Source: Rhizohabitans arisaemae (GTDB lineage: Bacteria; Actinomycetota; Actinomycetes; Streptosporangiales; Streptosporangiaceae). From it: a stretch of DNA of 64,000 bases. The DNA lies in assembly GCF_025996515.1 (NCBI RefSeq), contig NZ_BLRH01000060.1, forward strand, positions 868,001 to 932,000, written 5' to 3'. Below, in pieces: positions 16,923 through 25,668 of this stretch (position 1 is the stretch's first letter; every line of letters starts with the position of its first letter). The translations under genes were made by a program, and so were the position numbers. The notes below the pieces were generated by a model. It saw nothing but the letters and a program-made list of their open reading frames with translations, did no database searches and was not told the DNA's origin.

Positions 16923-17081
16923 ATGACACCGGAAATGCACTACCGGATCCAACAGGACCGACTGAGCAGCCTGATCCGTGAGGCCGAGGAGTACCGCCTG
17001 GCCCGCGACTCCGTGAACCAGGACGCCAAGAAGCCGCACAGCCGGCTGTGGAGCACCCTCCGTCGTACACATCTCGCCTAA
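16923..17081 (+). CDS. Small 52-residue basic protein, unknown function
   Basis: The ATG is preceded by GAAGGGG at good spacing and opens a 52-codon frame ending in TAA. The product is helical and charged: HYRIQQDRLSSLIREAEEY, then a basic tail KKPHSRLWSTLRRT. It has no signal peptide or membrane segment. It lies 65 bases upstream of a large LAL regulator gene on the same strand. Similar short basic ORFs are common in actinomycetes, but I recognise no named family. Coding is supported by the ribosome binding site and codon use. Confidence 0.6.
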   Translation: MTPEMHYRIQQDRLSSLIREAEEYRLARDSVNQDAKKPHSRLWSTLRRTHLA

Positions 17082-17146
17082 ATCCATCCTCGCCAACCTT
17101 TTACTCCGCGGAGAAATAGGGGCGAGAACCGGGGGAAAGGCGTGAC

Positions 17147-20017
17147 ATGCTGGACGACATGATGGGACGTATGGTGAGCCCCGTCTTCGTCGGACGGGAG
17201 ACGGAGCTCACCGCACTTGCGGACGCCGGCCACCAAGCATTCGAACAGAAGACCGCCGCGACCGTTCTCATCGGGGGTGAGGCGGGAGCCGGTAAGACCC
17301 GGTTGATCACAAGATTCGCCGAACAGGCGGGGGCGTCCGGCGCCCGAGTCCTCATCGGCGGCTGTGTGGAGCTGTCCACCGAAGGCCTGGCCTACGCCCC
17401 CTTCACCGCCGCGCTCCGCCAGCTGGTCCGGGAGACCGGAGCCGCCGAGGTGGCCGCGCTCCTTCCCGAGGGCGCCGACCGCGACCTGGCCCGGCTCCTC
17501 CCCGAGTTCGGGAAGCCCGCCCAGGACAGCGACCCCGACGCCGTGCGTTCCCGGCTCTTCGAGCACCTGCTGATGCTGCTGGAACGCCTCGCCGAGCAGC
17601 GGCCGCTCCTGCTCGTCCTGGAGGACGCGCACTGGGCCGACCGGTCCAGCCGGGACCTCATCGCCTTCCTCGCCCGCAACCTCGGCTCGACCCGGACCTT
17701 GATCGCGGTGACCTTCCGCTCCGACGAGCTGCACCGCACCCACCCTCTGCGGCCCGTCCTCGCCGAGCTCGCCCGCCTCGGCTCCGTACGCCGCCTGGAC
17801 CTGCCGCGGCTCACCCAGAGCGAGGTCGGCGCTCAGATCGCCGGCATCCTCGGTCACCCGCCCGAGTCCCGCCTGACCGAAACGATCTACGGCCGGAGCG
17901 AGGGCATCCCCCTCTTCGTCGAGGCCCTGGTGGAAGACGGCGGTGACCACACCCTGCCGGCCTCCCTCCACGACCTCATCATCGACTCGATGGAGAAGTT
18001 CCCCGACGAGACCCAGCGGGTGCTCCGGGTCGTCTCCACCGCGAGCGGACGGCTCAGCCACGCCCTGCTCGCCGCCGTGACCGGCCTCGCCGACGGCGAC
18101 CTCGAAGAGGCGCTCCGCCCCGCGGTCACCGCCAACGTCCTGGTCGTCGACGCCGACGGGTACGCGTTCCGCCACGCCCTGATGCGGGAGGCGCTCCACG
18201 GCGACCTCCTCCCCGGGGAGCACGTCCGGATCCACAGCCGGTTCGCCGAGGAGATCGAGAAAGACCGCTCCCTCGTCCAGGTCGGCCGGGCGGCCATCGA
18301 CATCGCCCACCACTGGCACGCCGCGCACGACTGCCCCCGTGCCCTCACCGCCGCCTGGCAAGCCGCCGGGAAAGCCGCCAAAGCGCTCGCCCACACCGAG
18401 CAGATGAAACTGCTCCAACGGGTGCTTGAACTCTGGGAAAGGGTGCCCGACGCCGCCGAACGCACCGGCGTCGGGCATACGAGGGTCCTGGAGATGGCCT
18501 CCGTCGCCGCGCACACGAGCGGCGAAGTGGACCGCGGGCTGGCCTTCATCAAAGGCGCGCTCGGTGAGCTGGACGAGACCGTCGAACCCGAGCGGGTCGC
18601 CCTCCTGCTGGTACGCCGGGCCAACCTAAAAAGCCACCGGGGGAAAAAGGCCGAAGAGCTCGCCGACCTGCGCCGGGCGGAACAGCTCGTCCCTCATCCG
18701 GGGGAGACCCGGGCCGTCGTCCTCAGTCATCTCACCGCGTTCCTCATCATTCGGGGTGACATCGAGGAAGGGCAGGCGCTCAACGAGGAGGCGTTGGCAA
18801 TCGCCCGGGAGCTTGGCGACGTCGAACTGGAGAACGACCTGCTGAGCAATCGGGCGCTTGTGCTGACGGTCCAAGGCGACCACGAGGCGTCGCTCGCGGT
18901 GACCCTGCAGTCCCAGGTCACCGCCGAACGCGTCGGCTCAGGCCGGATGATCCTTCGGGCGATCGGAAACTCCGCCGACTCGCTGATCCAGCTGGGCCGG
19001 GCCAAAGAGGCGATAAAGATCGCCGAAGAGGGCATGTCCCTGGCGAAGAAATACGGGCGGCACCGCGTCCACGGGACCTTCATCGCCGCCAACCACGCCG
19101 AAGCACTGGAGGCGCTGGGCCTCTGGGACGAGGCCGTCGCGGTCATCGAGGCGGCGCTGGATTCCGCCCCGGTACGGCAACATCGCGGCTACCTGCTGGA
19201 GATCCGAGGGGACATCGCGGTTAGCCGGGGAGACATCGAGACGGCGGAACGAATAGTCGCCGACGGGTTGATCTCCCCAGACACCCATTCCCCCTCCAAC
19301 CGGCATCAGGCGAGGCTGCTCATCGCCCTCCACGTGATCCGGCGTGAGTACACCGAGGCACTCGACGTCGCGGAGCGGATTCTCACCCACGGGGGCGGTC
19401 TCCGCGCGATCAGACTGGGCTGGCGGCTCCTCATTCAGATCAAGGCCGCCTGTGACCTGGCGGGCCCCCAGACGGACCAGGCGCGTGCCGTACGACGCCA
19501 AGCCGACGAGGTCGCCGCGCTGACCCCTGCCAAGGGACCGGTCGACCAGGCCTACAACCTGGTGTACCGAGAGAGGTTCGACCAGGCGGCCGCGGCCTGG
19601 GCGAAGATCAACCGTCCGTTCGACCAGGCCCAGGCACTCGTCCAAGCCGCAGCTCAGGCCGCGAGCGCGGGAGCCCGCGACGGGCTCGACGTGCGGTTGC
19701 GCACCGCGCACGAGATCGCGAGCAGGCTCGGTGCCCGCCCGCTGGCGCAGGAGGCCGCCGAGCTGGCCCGCCGCGTCGGCGTCTCGCTCAACGGCGCCGC
19801 ACAGCCGGTCGAGCGATACCCGCTGACCCCCAGGGAACTGGAAGTCCTCCGGCTGGTCGCCGAAGGCCGGAGCAACAAGGAGATCGCGGGCGAGCTGTTC
19901 ATCTCCGCCAAGACCGCGAGCGTGCACGTCTCCAACATCCTCGCCAAGCTCAACGTCTCCACCCGCGGCGAAGCCGCGGCCGCCGCCCACCGTATCGGCC
20001 TCCCCAGCCTCCCGTAG
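17147..20017 (+). CDS. LAL-family transcriptional regulator (AAA ATPase + LuxR HTH)
   Basis: The product is 956 residues, typical for LAL (large ATP-binding LuxR) regulators. A Walker A GEAGAGKT lies near residue 44 and a Walker B LLLVLEDAHWAD near 155. The middle ~500 residues are TPR-like helical repeats. A LuxR helix-turn-helix lies at about 885-950 (LTPRELEVLRLVAEG, SNKEIAGELFIS, KTASVHVSNILAKL). Such proteins activate catabolic or secondary-metabolite genes in response to a ligand. Its targets are not obvious here; the small 52-residue gene directly upstream could share its transcript. Confidence 0.92.
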   Translation: MLDDMMGRMVSPVFVGRETELTALADAGHQAFEQKTAATVLIGGEAGAGKTRLITRFAEQAGASGARVLIGGCVELSTEGLAYAPFTAALRQLVRETGAAEVAALLPEGADRDLARLLPEFGKPAQDSDPDAVRSRLFEHLLMLLERLAEQRPLLLVLEDAHWADRSSRDLIAFLARNLGSTRTLIAVTFRSDELHRTHPLRPVLAELARLGSVRRLDLPRLTQSEVGAQIAGILGHPPESRLTETIYGRSEGIPLFVEALVEDGGDHTLPASLHDLIIDSMEKFPDETQRVLRVVSTASGRLSHALLAAVTGLADGDLEEALRPAVTANVLVVDADGYAFRHALMREALHGDLLPGEHVRIHSRFAEEIEKDRSLVQVGRAAIDIAHHWHAAHDCPRALTAAWQAAGKAAKALAHTEQMKLLQRVLELWERVPDAAERTGVGHTRVLEMASVAAHTSGEVDRGLAFIKGALGELDETVEPERVALLLVRRANLKSHRGKKAEELADLRRAEQLVPHPGETRAVVLSHLTAFLIIRGDIEEGQALNEEALAIARELGDVELENDLLSNRALVLTVQGDHEASLAVTLQSQVTAERVGSGRMILRAIGNSADSLIQLGRAKEAIKIAEEGMSLAKKYGRHRVHGTFIAANHAEALEALGLWDEAVAVIEAALDSAPVRQHRGYLLEIRGDIAVSRGDIETAERIVADGLISPDTHSPSNRHQARLLIALHVIRREYTEALDVAERILTHGGGLRAIRLGWRLLIQIKAACDLAGPQTDQARAVRRQADEVAALTPAKGPVDQAYNLVYRERFDQAAAAWAKINRPFDQAQALVQAAAQAASAGARDGLDVRLRTAHEIASRLGARPLAQEAAELARRVGVSLNGAAQPVERYPLTPRELEVLRLVAEGRSNKEIAGELFISAKTASVHVSNILAKLNVSTRGEAAAAAHRIGLPSLP

Positions 20018-20392
20018 CGCCGGGTACGGGCTGCGCCTGATCTCGCGCCGACTCCGGCGCAACCCGCCTTACGACATTTCGCGCGCAAGACCTGAACCTT
20101 GTATCGGGATTCGGGCGGCCACGGCCCCACGCGCTCGGGATGATCGTTGCGGTGCCCACCCGCCACGAGGTCCGCACCGATGACCTGATACCGGGCGTCC
20201 GGGCAAAACGATCACTGAGGGGGCGCGCCCGGTAAGACCCCGGAAGTACACCGCCCATACCTCACGCCGGATGATCCATGTGATACGTGACCCCCGGAAG
20301 GTGCACACAACACAGCGATCACCTGGCAACGGGTGGCCGGGCCGGCGCCGAAAGCCCTCTCGGCCGGACGGGCGCAGCCCGTACCGCACGCT
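20018..20392. repeat. Intergenic region with two degenerate copies of the palindromic repeat
   Basis: No gene is seen. From 20142 to 20215 the arms TGATCGTTGCGGTG and AAAACGATCAC enclose a longer, partly rearranged centre. From 20280 to 20322 a further decayed copy reads GTGATACGTGAC to CAGCGATCAC with the central GGTGCACACA. Both match the arms of the elements at 10761 and 24107. They lie between two convergent genes (LAL regulator and GDT1-type transporter). Confidence 0.6.
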
Positions 20393-20959
20393 CTAGAGCA
20401 CGCCCTGGAGGATGAGGATCACACCGAAGATCACGAAACTGGCCGCGGCGCCGTACTTGACGATCCGCTCCGGCAGGCGCTTGCCCAGCTGACGTCCGAC
20501 GACGATCGCGAGCGCGTCCGCGGCGACCATGCCCACCGTGGACCCCAGCCAGGTGCCGAACCACTCCTCCTTGGTCGCCAAGGTGACCGTGGCCAGCATG
20601 GTCTTGTCGCCGAGTTCGGCGAGGAAGAACGCGACCGTCACCGCGACCAGGGCCGAACCGGTGGCCCGCGCCGCCTTGCTCTGCTCGTCGCTGTCGAGCG
20701 TGTCACCGCGCAACGTCCAGGCGGCGAAGCCGAGAAACGCCAGGCCGGCGAGGATCGAGACCGGCTCGGCGGGGATCGCCGCACCGAGCAGCCCGCCGGC
20801 GAGCACACTGAACGCGTGGACCACCAAGGTGGCGATGGTGATTCCGGCGAGGACCGTGACGGTCCGGAATCGGGTGGCGAAGGTGAGAGCCATCAGCTGG
20901 CTCTTGTCGCCCAGCTCGGCCACGAAGATGACGCCGAGACTGAGGAGGAAGGCTTCCAC
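20393..20959 (-). CDS. GDT1/TMEM165 (UPF0016) family cation transporter, probably Mn2+ export
   Basis: The product is 188 residues from a GTG giving EAFLLSLGVIFVAELGDKSQ. It has two homologous halves, each with the family signature E-x-G-D-K-[ST] (AELGDKSQ near 15 and AELGDKTM near 114), and about six to seven membrane segments. GDT1/TMEM165 proteins exchange Mn2+ or Ca2+ for protons; bacterial members such as MneA/MneP-type exporters relieve manganese stress. The upstream RNA matches a yybP-ykoY riboswitch, which supports manganese as the ligand. A longer start at 21022 would run into the riboswitch hairpin and is unlikely. Confidence 0.87.
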   Translation of the reverse strand: MEAFLLSLGVIFVAELGDKSQLMALTFATRFRTVTVLAGITIATLVVHAFSVLAGGLLGAAIPAEPVSILAGLAFLGFAAWTLRGDTLDSDEQSKAARATGSALVAVTVAFFLAELGDKTMLATVTLATKEEWFGTWLGSTVGMVAADALAIVVGRQLGKRLPERIVKYGAAASFVIFGVILILQGVL

Positions 20960-21024
20960 GTGGGTGCACCAGCTCTTTCGTCCAAGCTGACGGACCTGGA
21001 GCGACGTCCTTGCCGGACTCAACG

Positions 21025-21065
21025 CTTCGGCCCGGCAGCATATGTCAATGCCTACCAGGCCGAAG
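21025..21065 (-). promoter_or_regulatory. Switching hairpin (expression platform) of the Mn riboswitch
   Basis: On the transcript, CUUCGGCCUGG (65 to 55) pairs with CCGGGCCGAAG (35 to 25) in 11 bp with one G-U. Its 5' arm overlaps the 3' arm of the riboswitch P1 stem, so only one can form at a time. This fits an ON switch in which bound Mn2+ stabilises P1 and prevents the hairpin. There is no U-tract, so the block could be Rho-dependent or translational. Confidence 0.55.
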
Positions 21066-21156
21066 GTCTCGTCCGCCCGTGTGACACGGGCCCGCGTGAC
21101 CGGGCGCGAAACGCGCCAGCATGTCGATCACACGATTGGGACTACTCCCCCTCGGG
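21060..21156 (-). ncRNA. yybP-ykoY (mnt) manganese riboswitch
   Basis: Read on the minus strand, the region shows the signature GGGGGAGTAGTCCC at the 5' side and GACGAGACC at the 3' side, closed by a P1 stem CCGAGG/CCTTCGG. These match the conserved loops of the yybP-ykoY motif, which senses Mn2+ and often precedes UPF0016 genes. It lies about 100 bases upstream of the GDT1-type gene on the same strand. The call rests on these conserved blocks and context. Confidence 0.8.
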
Positions 21157-21243
21157 TGACTTCACTCTACCCTGCCGATTCGGAGCCGGACATCCACCGG
21201 CCATGCCGATGGGGTATGGACGCCCCGGTTGCTTTTGCCCCGA

Positions 21244-22290
21244 TCACAGTTCCATGCCGATGAGCACCGGCTCGTTGATCAGGCGGACCCCGAACTTCTC
21301 CGCCACCCCGTCGCGGACCTCACGCGCCAGCTCCAGCAGCTCAGCCGCCGTCGCCTCACCGTGGGGATTGGTCAGCGCCAGGGGATGTTTGCCGGAGATG
21401 CGGGCCCGCCCACGGCTGTACCCCTTGGGGTAGCCCGCCTGCTCGATCAACCAGGCGGCGGGCACCTTGACGCCTTCCCCGGCGGGCCAGCGGGGGAAGC
21501 CCGGGGCTCGCAGCTCCAGCTCGGCGGCCTGGGGCGGGGTGAGGACGGGGTTGGTGAAGAACGAGCCGACGCTCCGGGTGTCGGGGTCGGTTTCGTCCAG
21601 GACCATCCCTTTGCCCCGACGGAGGGAGAGTACGGCGGAGCGCGCGGCGCCGAGCGGCACCCGGTCGTCGGCCGCTACCCCGAGCAGGGTGGCCAGCTCC
21701 TGGTAGCGGAGGGGACCCGACTCCGCGGAACGGGTCAAGGAGTAGCCCACCGCCAACACGACATATCGGTCTTTATCCGCTTTAAAGATGCTGTGGCGGT
21801 AGGAGAATCCGCACTCCGTCCCGGACATGATGATGATCTCCCCGGAACGCCGGTCGAACACCCGGACGGAGGCGACCGTCTGGGCGATCTCCTGCCCGTA
21901 CGCGCCGACGTTCTGCACCGGGGTCGCGCCGACCAGACCGGGGATACCGGAAAGGCACTCCAGACCGGAGAGCCCCTCTTCGACGCAGCGGGACACCAGC
22001 GCGTCCCAATCCTCCCCCGCCTGGGCGGTGACGAGCACCCGATCGCCGTCCCGGCCGAACTCGACCCCACGGCTCGCGACCCGGACCACGGTGCCGGGGA
22101 ACCCCGCGTCGGAGACGACGACGTTGCTCCCGCCGCCGAGCACGAGCACCGGCTCGCCCTCCCGGTCGGCGTGGGCGACCGCCGCGACGAGCTCGGCCTC
22201 CGCGGCGACCTCGACGAACCGACCGGCCGGACCGCCAAGCCGCAGCGTGGTGTACGGCGCCAGCCGTACGCCCTCAGAACCGACAACCAT
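21244..22290 (-). CDS. murB: UDP-N-acetylenolpyruvoylglucosamine reductase
   Basis: The product is 348 residues. MurB reduces the enolpyruvyl group on UDP-GlcNAc to give UDP-MurNAc in cytoplasmic peptidoglycan synthesis, using FAD and NADPH. The family motifs are present: LAPYTTLRLGGPA near the start, VLGGGSNVVVSD (FAD-binding), GIPGLVGATPVQNVGAYG, the catalytic SYRHSIFK block and VGSFFTNPV. It lies 28 bases downstream of hadB on the same strand, an order common in actinobacteria. Confidence 0.95.
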   Translation of the reverse strand: MVVGSEGVRLAPYTTLRLGGPAGRFVEVAAEAELVAAVAHADREGEPVLVLGGGSNVVVSDAGFPGTVVRVASRGVEFGRDGDRVLVTAQAGEDWDALVSRCVEEGLSGLECLSGIPGLVGATPVQNVGAYGQEIAQTVASVRVFDRRSGEIIIMSGTECGFSYRHSIFKADKDRYVVLAVGYSLTRSAESGPLRYQELATLLGVAADDRVPLGAARSAVLSLRRGKGMVLDETDPDTRSVGSFFTNPVLTPPQAAELELRAPGFPRWPAGEGVKVPAAWLIEQAGYPKGYSRGRARISGKHPLALTNPHGEATAAELLELAREVRDGVAEKFGVRLINEPVLIGMEL

Positions 22291-22318
22291 CTCGCTCCCC
22301 CGAGCCGCCGTGCGGCGG

Positions 22319-22747
22319 CTACGCCAGCCTGACCGTGGCGCGGGCCCGGGAAAGCACCCGGGACTCCCCCGCCGTCGCCGTCAGAGCGACGACCACCTGG
22401 TTGTCGTCGAGTTTGGACTCGACCTTGCCGCTCACCGTGATCACAGCGCCCTTGTCGTCGTCGGGGACGACCACCATCGAGGAGAAGCGCACGCCGTACG
22501 AGACGACGGCGCCGGGGTCACCGGCCCAGTCGGTGACGAAACGGCCGGCCTGCGCCATGGTGAACATGCCGTGCGCGATCACGTCGGGAAGACCCACCGA
22601 CTTGGCGACGCGCTCGTTCCAGTGGATGACGTTGAAATCCCCGGAGGCGCCGGCGTACCTCACCAGGTCGACCCGGCGGACCGGGTACTCGACCGGGGGG
22701 ATCTCCTGGCCGACCTGGACCTCGTCGTACTTGATCGTTGCCGCCAT
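22319..22747 (-). CDS. hadB: (3R)-hydroxyacyl-ACP dehydratase subunit HadB
   Basis: The product is 142 residues with the MaoC hot-dog hydratase motif: YAGASGDFNVIHWNERVAKS with the catalytic Asp/His pair, followed by DVIAHGMFTM. HadB is the catalytic subunit of a FAS-II 3-hydroxyacyl dehydratase that works as a HadA-HadB heterodimer. Its ATG lies one base after the hadA stop, so they are translated together. In organisms without mycolic acids these subunits likely serve other acyl chains. Confidence 0.88.
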   Translation of the reverse strand: MAATIKYDEVQVGQEIPPVEYPVRRVDLVRYAGASGDFNVIHWNERVAKSVGLPDVIAHGMFTMAQAGRFVTDWAGDPGAVVSYGVRFSSMVVVPDDDKGAVITVSGKVESKLDDNQVVVALTATAGESRVLSRARATVRLA

Positions 22748-22748
22748 C

Positions 22749-23195
22749 TCAGGCTCCCCCGCGCTCGACGAGCGTGTTGTACGACGTGCAGACGTGTTCG
22801 CCGTCCAGGGCCTTGACCTCGGTCTCGACGGTGAGCAGCTCGTTCTTGCCGAGGCTGCGGATCCCGGTGATGGTCGTGACGAAGGTGAGGACGTCACCGG
22901 CGTAGATCGGGCGGTTGTACTCGAACCGCTGCTCGCCGTGGACCACCATGGCGTAGTTCAGCCCGAGCTCGGGGTTCGCCAGGAAGTCGGATCCGCCCAC
23001 CATGCCGAAGACGATGGGAAACGTGGGAGGCGCGACGACATCGGGGTGGCCGGCGGCCTCGGCGGCCTTCCGGTCGACATAGATCGGGTTGGGGTCGCCG
23101 ATCGCGGTGGCGAACTCCCTGATCTTGACCCGGCTGACCTCGTAGGGGTCGGACGGGGGAGACGACCGCCCCACGAACTCACGGTTGAGTGCCAT
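22749..23195 (-). CDS. hadA: (3R)-hydroxyacyl-ACP dehydratase subunit HadA
   Basis: The product is 148 residues from an ATG with AAAGGAG upstream. It has the MaoC N-terminal dehydratase fold seen in HadA: EVSRVKIREFATAIGDPNP, then HPDVVAPPTFPIVFG, and GEQRFEYNRPIYAGDVL. HadA lacks the catalytic pair and binds substrate for HadB. It sits between rpmG and hadB, the typical actinobacterial order. Confidence 0.87.
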   Translation of the reverse strand: MALNREFVGRSSPPSDPYEVSRVKIREFATAIGDPNPIYVDRKAAEAAGHPDVVAPPTFPIVFGMVGGSDFLANPELGLNYAMVVHGEQRFEYNRPIYAGDVLTFVTTITGIRSLGKNELLTVETEVKALDGEHVCTSYNTLVERGGA

Positions 23196-23354
23196 CGATG
23201 CCCGTGCTCCTTTGCGAATCACAGAGGTGACGAGCCGACGGTAACAGAACGGGAAGTGGCCGACGCTCATCACCTCGGCGACGCGGACCCCAGGCCGCAG
23301 CTCGCCGAACGGCTTCCCCGCAGCGGGGAGCGCGTGCGGCGAGCTCGTGCTCGC

Positions 23355-23519
23355 TTAGCGGGTCTCGCGGTGCGCCCGGTGCGTCCGGCAGTTCGGGCAG
23401 TACTTCTTCAGCTCAAGCCGGTCCGGGTCGTTGCGCCGGTTCTTCCGCGTGATGTAGTTGCGGTGCTTGCACTCCTGGCAGGCCAGCGTGATCTTCGGCC
23501 TAACGTCGGTGGCAGCCAC
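23355..23519 (-). CDS. rpmG: 50S ribosomal protein L33, zinc-binding form
   Basis: The product is 54 residues from a GTG; an upstream extension in the same frame is not L33-like. [19 protein letters not shown] and [11 protein letters not shown] give two CxxC pairs, so this is the zinc-ribbon (C+) version. It stands behind tRNA-Thr and tRNA-Met and ahead of hadAB, a conserved actinobacterial cluster. Confidence 0.95.
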   Translation of the reverse strand: MAATDVRPKITLACQECKHRNYITRKNRRNDPDRLELKKYCPNCRTHRAHRETR

Positions 23520-23601
23520 GTGGGAGTGCCTTTCTACGTTTGGGACAGTGGACAAACCCAGACCGGTCACCCAGATGATCTGGGCGACCCGGTTAGGGCG
23601 G

Positions 23602-23675
23602 TAGCGGAGGCCGGACTTGAACCGGCGACACAGCGATTATGAGCCGCTTGCTCTGCCTGACTGAGCTACTCCGCC
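23602..23675 (-). tRNA. tRNA-Met (CAT), elongator type
   Basis: The acceptor arms are GGCGGAG and CTCCGCT, the D-arm is GCTCAG...GAGC, and the T-arm contains GGTTCAAGTCC. The anticodon loop is CTCATAA, giving CAT. CCA is not encoded (CCG follows). Base pair 1-72 is a G-U wobble, and three G-C pairs of an initiator anticodon stem are absent, so it is an elongator. Confidence 0.93.
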
Positions 23676-23835
23676 ATGCACGGCCATAAACAACCGGCCA
23701 CGCAAGGATACCGGACCCGGGGAGGTGCCACGCACCAGGTTTTCCCGGACCGGTCACGCCACAAGTATGCCCAACGGGCAACCTCTAACAACCAACGAAT
23801 CCCGGTCACAAGGTGTGAACCGGGATCTATGGGCG

Positions 23836-23908
23836 AGCCCCCTTACGGAATCGAACCGTAGACCTTCTCCTTACCATGGAGACGCTCTGCCGACTGAGCT
23901 AAGGGGGC
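23836..23908 (-). tRNA. tRNA-Thr (GGT)
   Basis: The acceptor arms begin GCCCCCT and end AGGGGGC with discriminator T. The anticodon stem TCTCC/GGAGA encloses ATGGTAA, giving GGT. The T-loop is GGTTCGATTCC. It precedes tRNA-Met and rpmG on the same strand. Confidence 0.94.
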
Positions 23909-24106
23909 GGGCTTCATCAGCGCGCACCGCGAGCATACACGGATCTGACGCTCTTGACGAAATCAATCGTACCCCGCCCCCCGATCCCCGCCGAGCCGGA
24001 ACATCGCCGCAGGTCATCGCCGAATACGGCCCACTCCGGTCCGGCAAAACGCATCCGCCGGCCCGTACCCCCGCCGGCGGTGGCGGTGATCGGCGCGAGG
24101 TTCGGG

Positions 24107-24158
24107 GTGATCGTTGCGGTGTGTGCACCCCGGCGGGTGCGGACAGCGCAACGATCAC
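24107..24158. repeat. Palindromic intergenic repeat, copy 3
   Basis: GTGATCGTTGCG and CGCAACGATCAC pair perfectly. The inner arms carry several mismatches, and CACCC/GGGTG closes the centre. The element lies between the histidine kinase end and tRNA-Thr, in the direction expected for a minus-strand terminator. It belongs to the family at 10761. Confidence 0.7.
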
Positions 24159-24237
24159 CCGATGCCGGGGCACAGGGCCGGGCCGATCCCGGCGACCACC
24201 CCCGACCCGGGGCGCGGTGACCGACACGGGATACAGA

Positions 24238-24330
24238 TGATCGTTGCGGTGTGTGCACCCCGGCGGGTGCGGACAGCGCAACGATCACCCGATGCCGGGG
24301 CACAGGGCCGGGCCGATCCCGGCGATCACC
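24238..24330. repeat. Palindromic intergenic repeat, copy 4, part of a 93-bp direct repeat
   Basis: The 93 bases from 24238 repeat those from 24108 to 24200 at an offset of 130 with about one change. The repeat covers the whole palindrome plus a flank reading GATGCCGGGGCACAGGG. Two equal copies in one intergenic region point to duplication of the element with its flank. Confidence 0.75.
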
Positions 24331-24465
24331 CGAAAGCCGGGCTTACGGGCCGACCTTGCGATCACCACAGACCAGCCGAAGGGACGGGCTCAGCCCGTAC
24401 GACACACTGCACTTCGTCCAGGTGGGTGGGACCCTCGCCGAACGGATGACCCGACAAGTCGGAAA

Positions 24466-25668
24466 TCACTGGAGTTCGTCGGCCGACACGGCGGACGCGG
24501 AGAGATCCAAAGTCGCCAGGGCTCCGCCGTCCTCGGCGTTCGAAAGGGACAGGGTCGCGCCGAGCACCCGGGCCTGACCCAGCGCGATCGTGAGGCCGAG
24601 ACCGGTGCCACTGCCCCGCTCGCGGGCACCCGTACGGAACCGCTGCGGGCCGTCGGCCAGCAGCTCCGGGGAGAAGCCCCGGCCGTGGTCCCGGACCGTG
24701 ACCCGCGCCCCCTCCACCACCACCTCGACCGGCTCGGCTCCGTGGCGTCGCGCGTTGGCGAGGAGATTGCCCAGGACGCGCTCGACCCTGCGCCGATCGG
24801 TGGCCACCACCGCATCCTCGATCACCCTGACCTCGCCGGGACCGTCACCGGCCACGCGCCGGGCCAGCACCCCGAGCCGGAACTCGGAGACGTCCGCGGA
24901 TTCGGTCGCGGTGTCCAGCCGGGCCACCTCGATCACGTCCTCCACCAGGCGCCGCAGCACCGCGACCCGGTCCCGGACCAGCTCCGACGGCCTGCCCGGG
25001 GGCAGCAGCTCCGCCGCCGTCACCAGACCGGTCACCGGGGTACGCAGCTCGTGGGCGATGTCCGCGGTCACCCTGCGCTCGGCCTCCAGCCGCGCCTGCA
25101 GGGAGTCGGCCATCCGGTCCAGGGCACGGCCCAGCAGGGCGACCTCGTCACGTCCGGAACGACCCACCCGGGCCGCGAGGTCACCGGCCGCCACGCGGGT
25201 CGCCGTACCCGCCGCCCGCCGGATCCTGCGACTGAGGCCGGTCGCGATCGCGAACCCGGCCAGCGACGCGAGCGCCGCCGCGACGACGCCGGACCAGATC
25301 AGCGCCTGGTCGAGATCGGCGAGCGCCGCCCGCTCCGGCGCGTACGGGCGGGAGAGCGCCACCACCCGGTCCCCGACCTTGGTCGCCGCCCAGAGTGTGG
25401 ACCCGTCCAGATAGGTCAGCCTGCTGCCTCCCTTGACCACCTCGGCCCGCAGCGGTGCCGGCAGTCCGGCGTCGGACAGCTCCGTGGCCTGGCCCTGCAG
25501 ATCGGCGTGAACCGTCTCGACCAACCGCCGGTCCAGGGCGGCCCTGGCCTCGTGCAGCTGCGCCCCGGCCACCCGGGTGTGGACGAGCAGGCCGAGCACG
25601 GTCACCCCGAGCAGTGCAAGGCCGACCATGGAGAGCGCGATCCGCGCCCGCAACCCCACGGATCTCAC
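24466..25668 (-). CDS. Sensor histidine kinase, CseC-like
   Basis: The product is 400 residues from a GTG that overlaps the response-regulator stop by 4 bases (GTGA). An N-terminal membrane helix (IALSMVGLALLGVTVLGLL), an extracytoplasmic loop of ~130 residues and a second helix near 145-165 are followed by HAMP, then the phospho-acceptor box DIAHELRTP near residue 206, and an ATPase domain with NLLANARRHG, VRDHGRGF and GSGTGLGLTIA. The partner regulator resembles CseB, so this may sense cell-envelope stress as CseC does; that is inference. Confidence 0.85.
   Translation of the reverse strand: MRSVGLRARIALSMVGLALLGVTVLGLLVHTRVAGAQLHEARAALDRRLVETVHADLQGQATELSDAGLPAPLRAEVVKGGSRLTYLDGSTLWAATKVGDRVVALSRPYAPERAALADLDQALIWSGVVAAALASLAGFAIATGLSRRIRRAAGTATRVAAGDLAARVGRSGRDEVALLGRALDRMADSLQARLEAERRVTADIAHELRTPVTGLVTAAELLPPGRPSELVRDRVAVLRRLVEDVIEVARLDTATESADVSEFRLGVLARRVAGDGPGEVRVIEDAVVATDRRRVERVLGNLLANARRHGAEPVEVVVEGARVTVRDHGRGFSPELLADGPQRFRTGARERGSGTGLGLTIALGQARVLGATLSLSNAEDGGALATLDLSASAVSADELQ

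Noticed and set aside
23602-23908. Integration at tRNA-Thr or tRNA-Met
   Set aside because: No integrase fragment or duplicated tRNA end was seen near them; the only integrase relic lies by tRNA-Tyr.
24107-24330. CRISPR-like reading of the two direct repeats
   Set aside because: Only two units of 93 bases, dominated by a palindrome, with one short spacer and no cas genes; this is the intergenic palindrome family.
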